DNA of 64,000 bases from Acinetobacter pseudolwoffii (GTDB lineage: Bacteria; Pseudomonadota; Gammaproteobacteria; Pseudomonadales; Moraxellaceae). The stretch is from positions 62,001 to 126,000 of the forward strand of contig NZ_PHRG01000003.1 in the NCBI RefSeq assembly GCF_002803605.1, read 5' to 3'. Numbering within the stretch: position 1 is the stretch's first letter; every line of letters begins with the position of its first letter. Both the position numbers and the translations under genes were made by a program. A model generated the notes under the pieces. It was not told the origin of the DNA. It saw only the letters and a list, made by a program, of their open reading frames with translations, and did not search any database. Below, piece after piece: positions 58,142-64,000 of the stretch.

Positions 58142-58396
58142 CAGTTATACCTTTGTTTGTAATGTAAGCAGTATATAGCTTAAAAAATACTCAAAATTAA
58201 ACAGTGTAAATCGAGTAATTTTCTGAACTTATATGTTTAATTTATATAGTCCCTCTGCAAAGTTAAATTACAGTGCTTGATTCTTGTACAGGATGATTCA
58301 TTTTTTATCTCAGGATAAATTCGACTGAATCTGTCTACTTTAGAATGAAATTTGCTATAATACTCAGCTATCCTTTTTTATCTCTCAATTACCACT

Positions 58397-60277
58397 ATGC
58401 ATTATCCTAAAGTATACGATGTCATTGTTATCGGTGGCGGTCACGCCGGTACAGAAGCAGCTCTGGCTGCAGCGCGTATGGGTCGACAGACTTTACTCTT
58501 AACTCATAACATTGAGACTTTAGGGCAGATGAGCTGTAACCCGGCCATCGGTGGTATTGGTAAATCGCACTTGGTGCGTGAAATTGATGCCTTGGGCGGT
58601 GCAATGGCGCTGGCTGCCGACAAAGGCGGTATTCAGTTCCGTATTTTGAACTCGCGTAAAGGTGCAGCAGTTCGTGCAACACGTGCGCAGGCAGACCGTG
58701 TCCGTTTTAAAGCGGCAATTCGTGAAACTTTAGAGAATCAGGCGAACTTGGATATTTTCCAGCAAGCGGCTGATGACCTGATTGTTGAAGGCGATACCGT
58801 CAAAGGTGTGGTTACCCAAATGGGTATTCGTTTTGATGCCAAAACTGTGGTGTTGACTGCGGGTACATTCTTGGGTGGCGTAATTCACGTTGGTCTGGAA
58901 AAATCCAGTGGTGGTCGTGCCGGTGATCCGCCGTCGATTTCATTGGCAGCACGTTTGCGCGAATTGAATTTACCTGTGGGGCGTTTAAAAACCGGTACAC
59001 CACCGCGTATCGATGCACGTTCGGTCGACTTTTCTGTAATGACACCGCAGCCGGGTGATTTCCCATCTCCAACCATGTCGTTTATGGGCGATGCGTCTAT
59101 GCATCCGGAACAGGTGAACTGCTATATCACCCATACCAATGAACGTACGCATGAGATTATTCGCGGTGGTCTAGATCGCTCACCGATGTATACCGGTAAA
59201 ATTGAAGGTGTGGGGCCGCGTTATTGCCCATCAATTGAAGACAAGATTCACCGTTTTGCCGATAAAGACTCGCATCAAGTATTCTTGGAACCGGAAGGTC
59301 TGGATACGCACGAGCTTTATCCAAATGGTATTTCAACTTCATTGCCATTTGATGTGCAGTTTGAGTTGGTTCGCTCAATCCGTGGTATGGAAAATGCGCA
59401 TATTTTGCGTCCAGGCTACGCCATTGAATACGACTATTTCAACCCGCAAGCGTTGAAATTTACCCTTGAAACCAAAGCGATTAATAACCTGTATTTTGCT
59501 GGTCAAATTAATGGAACCACTGGTTATGAAGAAGCAGGTGCACAAGGTTTGCTGGCAGGTTTAAATGCTGCACGTCGTGCCTGGGATCAAGAGCAGTGGA
59601 CACCAAAACGCGATGAAGCCTATATGGGTGTATTGGTAGATGACCTGATTACGTTAGGCACCAAAGAACCGTACCGTATGTTTACCTCACGTGCTGAATA
59701 TCGTTTGATGTTACGTGAAGACAATGCTGACCAGCGTTTAACTGCGATCGGTCGTGAATTGGGTCTGGTCGATGATGCACGTTGGGCGGTTTACTGCGAA
59801 AAAATGGAAGCAGTTGAAAAAGAAACCGGTCGTTTGCAGCATCTTTGGGCGGCTCCAAACAATCCGATGGGCAAGAAATTCGTTGAGATGACTGGCGCAG
59901 ATTTATCTAAAGAATGTTCAGCGATCGATCTTTTGAAACGTCCAAATATTTCATTTGCGCAAATTGCCGAGTTAACCGGTTCTGATGTATCTGCGCAGGT
60001 CGGTGATCAGATTGAAATCGCAGTGAAATATGCGGGTTATATCAACCGTCAGCATGAAGATGTGGCACAAATGAAACGTCTTGAAGAAACCCGTATTCCA
60101 GGCGACTTCGATTATGACATCGTGTCGGGGCTGTCGCGTGAAATCACGTTGAAACTGAAGGATGTACGTCCTGAAACATTGGCGCAAGCCAGCCGTATTC
60201 CGGGTGTGACGCCTGCGGCTGTTCAATTGGTGATGATTACGATTCGTAAGAATGCACAAACGAAAAAATCTGCTTAA
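58397..60277 (+). CDS. mnmG: tRNA uridine-5-carboxymethylaminomethyl modification enzyme MnmG
   Basis: 626 residues, normal length. The FAD-binding N-terminus is [32 protein letters not shown]. Also seen are [34 protein letters not shown] (catalytic region), [29 protein letters not shown] and the C-terminal helical MnmE/tRNA-binding domain. With MnmE it modifies wobble uridine 34 in several tRNAs. The gene is monocistronic with a strong terminator. Confidence 0.97.
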   Translation: MHYPKVYDVIVIGGGHAGTEAALAAARMGRQTLLLTHNIETLGQMSCNPAIGGIGKSHLVREIDALGGAMALAADKGGIQFRILNSRKGAAVRATRAQADRVRFKAAIRETLENQANLDIFQQAADDLIVEGDTVKGVVTQMGIRFDAKTVVLTAGTFLGGVIHVGLEKSSGGRAGDPPSISLAARLRELNLPVGRLKTGTPPRIDARSVDFSVMTPQPGDFPSPTMSFMGDASMHPEQVNCYITHTNERTHEIIRGGLDRSPMYTGKIEGVGPRYCPSIEDKIHRFADKDSHQVFLEPEGLDTHELYPNGISTSLPFDVQFELVRSIRGMENAHILRPGYAIEYDYFNPQALKFTLETKAINNLYFAGQINGTTGYEEAGAQGLLAGLNAARRAWDQEQWTPKRDEAYMGVLVDDLITLGTKEPYRMFTSRAEYRLMLREDNADQRLTAIGRELGLVDDARWAVYCEKMEAVEKETGRLQHLWAAPNNPMGKKFVEMTGADLSKECSAIDLLKRPNISFAQIAELTGSDVSAQVGDQIEIAVKYAGYINRQHEDVAQMKRLEETRIPGDFDYDIVSGLSREITLKLKDVRPETLAQASRIPGVTPAAVQLVMITIRKNAQTKKSA

Positions 60278-60289
60278 GAATACAGTGTG

Positions 60290-60316
60290 AAAAAGCCCGC
60301 GCAATGCGGGCTTTTT
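60290..60316 (+). terminator. Rho-independent terminator of mnmG
   Basis: Perfect stem aaaagcccgc / gcgggctttt with a gcaat loop and a T run. Confidence 0.9.
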
Positions 60317-60593
60317 ATCGGCTGATGTTTTTGTATAAGTCTCGGCTATCATTCAATTATAAATAACTACTATTTAACTAAGTGTCTTATTTATAAAGAT
60401 AATAAAAATTATTAAGATGTAAAAAGTCTATAAATTTTAGCTTTTAGGTCTAATGGAAAGGGTATTAAGTAGAGTTGATGGACTTAAATCCGACTATTGT
60501 CGTGGTATTTCTCTGACCAGATTAGGATAAGAATAGGGGAAATAGGATCGTCAGGCTATCAAACGATTTATAGGTTATTGATGGAGATCAATC
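60317..60593. other. Intergenic region upstream of the MFS gene
   Basis: An AT-rich stretch of 277 bases, together with the mnmG terminator just upstream. It must hold the MFS transporter promoter. No convincing hairpin, riboswitch or consensus promoter was seen. Confidence 0.3.
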
Positions 60594-61799
60594 ATGATAC
60601 AGCCTTATAGTGAAAAATTACGAAAAATATTGACGATTTTCTTGTGCTTTTGGGTGGCATTTTTTGAGGGTTTCGATCTTCAGGCTCCTGGAATTGCAGC
60701 AAAAGGAATTGCGGCAAGCTTTGCTTTAGATCAGGTTCAGATGGGCTATGTGTTTAGTCTGGGCGTCTTTGGAATGCTCTTTGGTGCATTCTTTGGCGGA
60801 CGTATCGCGGATTATTTGGGACAAAAGAAAGTCTTGATGTTGTCTGTGGCTATTTTTGGTGTGTTCATGTCGCTGACTGCAATTGCACCGAGCATCGAGG
60901 TTTTATATGCTGCGCGTTTCTTGACCGGTTTGGGTCTGGGTGCTGCAATGCCGACCATGATTTCCGTGGTTGGAGATGAAGCAACTGAAGCCAATCGCGG
61001 TAAGCTCAATAGCTTGATGTATTGTGGCCTGCCTGTTGGTGCTATTTTTGTCGCCGGTTTGGCTATGCTGCTTCCAGATATTCAATGGCAGACTTTATTT
61101 TTGATTGGTGGTTTAACCCCTTTAGCGCTTCTCCCTTTTATGGGCTTTATTCTTAAAGATCAACCTAAAGCAGCGGTAGCGCAAAAAAGATCTGGCGAAG
61201 CTGTACCGGGCATGGTCGAGGTTTTGTTCAAGCAGCAACAGTATAAAAATACAGTGCCGCTTTGGGTAGGTTTCTTTTTTACCTTGATGATCAACTATAT
61301 TCTGATTAGCTGGTTGCCTAATTTGCTGATGGAACAAGGCTTGCAAAAACAGCAGGCATTTCTGGTGATGCTGGTGTTTCAGGTGGGTGCGGTGATTGGA
61401 ACCTTGAGTTTGGGTTATTTGCTAGATCGTTTAAAATTGTGGCAAATGGCAGCCATTATTTACAGCGGCTTATTTGTTGCCTTGGTTTTGTTGTTCACCA
61501 GTACCTCGATTCCGCTATTAATTTTAGCCGGGGTGATGGGTGGGATCTTTTCTACAGGTGGTCAATCTATTCTGTATGGCATCTCACCGATTTTTTATTC
61601 AGGTGCAGGAAAAGTCACAGGCGTGGGCAGCGCCATTTCTTTAGGTCGTTTAGGTGCCATGACCGGTCCGTTATTAACCGGGAAAATTTTGGCATTAGGT
61701 TTGGGAACTACAGGTATCCTTATGGCAAGTTTACCTGCGGTGGTTGTATCAGCGGTAGCGGTCACGGCACTGTCACGTTATAAGGCGGCTCATAAATAA
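60594..61799 (+). CDS. MFS transporter, aromatic acid:H+ symporter (MhpT-like)
   Basis: 401 residues with about 12 membrane helices. Helix 1 has the AAHS hallmark Asp in FFEGFDLQAPGIAA. The loop 2-3 signature GGRIADYLGQKK and the loop 8-9 counterpart GYLLDRLKLW are present. It resembles 3-(3-hydroxyphenyl)propionate/aromatic acid transporters, but no catabolic genes are nearby, so the substrate is uncertain. The ATG has tggaga about nine bases upstream. Confidence 0.88.
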   Translation: MIQPYSEKLRKILTIFLCFWVAFFEGFDLQAPGIAAKGIAASFALDQVQMGYVFSLGVFGMLFGAFFGGRIADYLGQKKVLMLSVAIFGVFMSLTAIAPSIEVLYAARFLTGLGLGAAMPTMISVVGDEATEANRGKLNSLMYCGLPVGAIFVAGLAMLLPDIQWQTLFLIGGLTPLALLPFMGFILKDQPKAAVAQKRSGEAVPGMVEVLFKQQQYKNTVPLWVGFFFTLMINYILISWLPNLLMEQGLQKQQAFLVMLVFQVGAVIGTLSLGYLLDRLKLWQMAAIIYSGLFVALVLLFTSTSIPLLILAGVMGGIFSTGGQSILYGISPIFYSGAGKVTGVGSAISLGRLGAMTGPLLTGKILALGLGTTGILMASLPAVVVSAVAVTALSRYKAAHK

Positions 61800-61820
61800 G
61801 CCAGTTTTCTATTTTTATTG

Positions 61821-61856
61821 CCATAACAAAGGAATCTACGGATTCCTTTGTTATGG
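61821..61856. terminator. Long perfect hairpin, probable terminator of the MFS gene
   Basis: A 16-bp perfect stem (ccataacaaaggaatc / gattcctttgttatgg) with a UACG tetraloop. The U run is poor on both strands, so termination may be partial. Located 21 bases after the MFS stop codon. Confidence 0.6.
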
Positions 61857-61904
61857 CTCATATTTTAATTGAGTAAAATCGGCAGATAAAATTTGCTAAA
61901 ATAG

Positions 61905-62258
61905 ATGGATAGCAAACTGACTGATTTTTATATGCCTTACCAACTGATCGAACTCGATATTCAGGCCGCCGATAATATTGCCTGTCCACATTGCCAGCAG
62001 AACATTATTGACTGGACTGAAGAACAATATGTACAGCCATGTGAACATACTTTATTTATTGCCATGGATATTGGCTTTGAATATATGACCGATGAATTTG
62101 AGCACAGCATGCCACGTTCGGTAGATGATCTGCATGCCAATGACGATCAGGTGAATATGTTTGATGAAATTACCGCCAGTACTTATTCAGATTATCTGAT
62201 CTTAAAGTCAGACTTGGGCGCAGCAGGTTATTCGCGTTATATCGGCTTGACTGTTTAA
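61905..62258 (+). CDS. Small hypothetical protein with possible zinc ribbon
   Basis: 117 residues, or 108 if translation starts at the in-frame ATG 61932 (MPYQLIELDIQAADN). Neither start has a Shine-Dalgarno site. A cluster CPHC followed 17-18 residues later by CEH could bind zinc. The rest is acidic (DEFEHSMPRSVDDLHANDDQVNMFDEI). No signal peptide. Function unknown. Its terminator has been split by the insertion at 62290-62573. Confidence 0.72.
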   Translation: MDSKLTDFYMPYQLIELDIQAADNIACPHCQQNIIDWTEEQYVQPCEHTLFIAMDIGFEYMTDEFEHSMPRSVDDLHANDDQVNMFDEITASTYSDYLILKSDLGAAGYSRYIGLTV

Positions 62259-62271
62259 CTCACCTCAGTAT

Positions 62272-62590
62272 AAAAAAGCACCCGAAGGTCACTACTGTTC
62301 CACAATTTGAACTTTATTTCAGTACCAGGTCAATATGATGACACCATGTGCTTAAATATTTGATATTTTTATATATTTAATTTTCCACAGCCTTGTCTTT
62401 TCTTTGAAAAATTTAAATGACTTTGTGTAGGCTAAATCCTACTTTTGACAGACCAAAAGTAGGCAAAAGTCTTTATTCCCCATACACTACATTCTGTCAT
62501 GATGGGGAATGTGTGGCATCCTTGCCACACTCACAAATCAAATACCTGAAATTCAATTGTGAGAGAGCAGTAACCCGAAGGTGCTTTTAT
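62272..62590. terminator. Terminator hairpin split by an insertion
   Basis: The left half aaaaaagcacccgaaggt (62272-62289) and the right half acccgaaggtgctttta (62573-62589) join, with one copy of the shared cccgaaggt, to a perfect hairpin aaaagcacc-cgaa-ggtgctttt with A and T runs. This was the bidirectional terminator between the small hypothetical gene and ntrC. The two halves are now 284 bp apart. Confidence 0.8.
62290..62573. mobile_element. MITE-like insertion with target duplication
   Basis: About 284 bp with no coding capacity, flanked by direct repeats cccgaaggt (62281-62289 and 62574-62582; ten bases if the preceding a is counted). The ends are imperfect inverted repeats: the left tactgttccacaatttgaac... 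(from 62293) matches the reverse complement of the right end, tactgctctctcacaattgaa..., sharing TACTG, CACAATT, GAA and TTTCAG. Inside are hairpins cctacttttg / ccaaaagtagg (62438-62463) and gtgtggc / gccacac (about 62510-62529). Confidence 0.72.
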
Positions 62591-62593
62591 AGA

Positions 62594-64000
62594 TTAGCTT
62601 GGACTTTCGATTTCTTCTTCTACCTCATCATCGGTCGTATCCATACCGAGTTCTTTGAGCTTGCGGGTCAGCGTGTTACGGCCCCAGCCCAAAAGTTCAG
62701 CTGCATGACGTTTGCGACCACGGGTTTGTTGTAGTGCAGCATTAATCAGGGTGCGCTCAAACATCGGTGTAGCGACATCCAGAAGTTTCATCTCGCCATT
62801 TTTGAGTTTTTGCATGGCCCATTGACCCAGCAATTCATCCCAGTGCTGTGGACCCACTTGGTTTAAGTTTGGAATTGGTGAGCCTAAATCCAAATCTTGA
62901 ATTGGAATTTGTTTCAGTTCAGGTGGTAGGTCTTCTGGATAGACTTCACGACCCGTGATCATCACGGTTAGCCAGCGACAGGTATTTTCAAGCTGGCGTA
63001 CGTTGCCTTGCCACGGCAGTTTTTGCATATATTCCTGGGTTTCAGGACGCAGAATTTTGGGATTAACGCCGAGTTCTTTACCAGCACGTGCCAGGAAGTG
63101 CTGCGCCAGCATCGGAATGTCTTCACTGCGATGTGCCAGTTTTGGAATGTGAATCCGAATCACATTCAGGCGGTGATACAAGTCTTCACGGAAACGGCCG
63201 TCATGTACCAGTTTTTCCAGATCCTGATGTGTGGCAGCCACAATCCGCACATCAACCTTGACGGGAATATGACCACCGACACGATAAAACTCGCCATCGG
63301 CCAAAACACGCAATAAACGGGTTTGGGTTTCAAAAGGCATGTCGCCAATTTCATCCAGAAACAGCGTGCCGCCGTTGGCCTGTTCAAAACGACCTTGACG
63401 CTGGGTATTGGCACCGGTAAATGCACCTTTTTCGTGACCAAAAAGTTCGGTTTCGATCAGGTCTTTGGGAATGGCTGCCATATTCAGGGCAATAAAGGGC
63501 TTTGCACTACGCGGTGAATGGCGGTGCAAGGCATGTGCCACCAATTCTTTCCCTGTACCGGACTCACCATTAATGAGTACAGTAATATGCGATTGCGCTA
63601 AACGGCCGATGGCGCGAAACACTTCCTGCATGGCGGGAGATTCACCGATAATTTCAGTCGATTGAATCGGCGGGGCAACTTTTGCTGATTCTTGTTGTTG
63701 CAGCTTGGTAATATGCAAAATCGCACGATTGACCAGTGCCAGCGCTTCATCAATATCAAAAGGCTTTGGCAGATATTCAAAAGCACCAGTTTGATAACTT
63801 GATACAGCAGACTCTAGGTCTGAATGCGCCGTCATAATAATCACAGGCAGGTCAGGATAATTGTGTTTGACCTTACCCAAGAAGGTGAGTCCATCAATCC
63901 CCGGCATACGGATATCGGTCAGAATCACATCTGGTGCATCAACACTGAGTTGATCTAGTGCGGATTGTGCTTCTTCAAAGCTGGTCACGTCCAAGCCTTC
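62594..64000 (-). CDS. glnG: Nitrogen regulation response regulator NtrC (5' end outside window)
   Basis: At least 468 residues; the frame is open to the window edge, so only the first few dozen residues of the receiver domain are missing. The receiver keeps the phospho-acceptor region DVILTDIRMPGIDGL and PVIIMTAHSDLESAVSSYQTGAFEYLPKPFD. The sigma-54 AAA+ domain has GESGTGKELVAHALH (Walker A), ELFGHEKGAFTGA (sigma-54 contact loop) and GGTLFLDEIGDMP (Walker B). The C-terminal Fis-type HTH is NAALQQTRGRKRHAAELLGWGRNTLTRKLKELG. It activates nitrogen-assimilation genes; ntrB is expected just beyond the right edge. Confidence 0.95.
   Translation of the reverse strand, partial: EGLDVTSFEEAQSALDQLSVDAPDVILTDIRMPGIDGLTFLGKVKHNYPDLPVIIMTAHSDLESAVSSYQTGAFEYLPKPFDIDEALALVNRAILHITKLQQQESAKVAPPIQSTEIIGESPAMQEVFRAIGRLAQSHITVLINGESGTGKELVAHALHRHSPRSAKPFIALNMAAIPKDLIETELFGHEKGAFTGANTQRQGRFEQANGGTLFLDEIGDMPFETQTRLLRVLADGEFYRVGGHIPVKVDVRIVAATHQDLEKLVHDGRFREDLYHRLNVIRIHIPKLAHRSEDIPMLAQHFLARAGKELGVNPKILRPETQEYMQKLPWQGNVRQLENTCRWLTVMITGREVYPEDLPPELKQIPIQDLDLGSPIPNLNQVGPQHWDELLGQWAMQKLKNGEMKLLDVATPMFERTLINAALQQTRGRKRHAAELLGWGRNTLTRKLKELGMDTTDDEVEEEIESPS

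Overview
The window is a 64 kb piece of chromosome from a gamma-proteobacterium of the Moraxellaceae, almost certainly an Acinetobacter species. The evidence is the moderate-to-low GC content, the gene content and family signatures (kdsD-kdsC-lptC-lptA-lptB, trmJ-cysE, fis directly upstream of purH-purD, a zinc-ribbon/DUF3426 gene after prmA), the Bap-type adhesin prefix, and the terminator and repeat style. No database search was possible, so the species is not assigned. Most of the window is conserved housekeeping chromosome. It is broken by one giant surface-adhesin locus, one IS30-family insertion, one small AT-rich island and one MITE-like insertion.

Layout. 1-8 kb: 3' part of transketolase, small hypothetical genes, an acetyltransferase, YceI, a LysE exporter, a glutamine amidotransferase, a GST, a CDF metal exporter, a fatty acid desaturase and a PaaX-type regulator. 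8.4-16.9 kb: a 2638-residue type I-secreted RTX/Ig-like adhesin and a small secreted protein. Near its N-terminus the adhesin has four almost identical 100-residue repeats carrying EF-hand loops. 17-18.6 kb: cysS and tRNA-Gly(GCC). 18.8-22.3 kb: Kdo synthesis and LPS transport operon. 22.4-27.3 kb: a complete three-gene type I secretion system (outer-membrane channel, ABC exporter, membrane fusion protein), the likely exporter of the adhesin. 27.4-43.6 kb: YigZ, an acyltransferase, a Usp protein, an O-methyltransferase, M15 and alpha/beta-hydrolase lipoproteins, ferredoxin, mutS, cysE, trmJ and dnaE.

44.0-45.1 kb: IS30-family element, flanked on both sides by hairpin-rich intergenic DNA. 45.3-48.0 kb: methionine ABC transporter metQ-metN-metI with a terminator between metQ and metN. 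48.0-49.9 kb: AT-rich island with a truncated GNAT gene and a 400-residue protein bearing a C-terminal RNNLAH motif typical of HEPN RNases. 50-55.5 kb: purD, purH, fis, a zinc-ribbon gene and prmA. 55.6-58.1 kb: two tandem bile-acid:sodium-symporter-family genes and a small Met/Gln-rich secreted protein. 58.4-64 kb: mnmG, an aromatic-acid-type MFS transporter, a small putative zinc protein, and ntrC running off the right end.

The most notable items are: (i) the EF-hand tandem-repeat adhesin with a duplicated C-terminal RTX/secretion-like module and its nearby secretion operon; (ii) the lone HEPN-like gene in an AT-rich island, a candidate stand-alone defence RNase; (iii) a roughly 284 bp MITE-like insertion that has split a terminator hairpin exactly at its loop and left a 9-10 bp direct repeat; (iv) a run of alternative hairpins beside the IS30 element.
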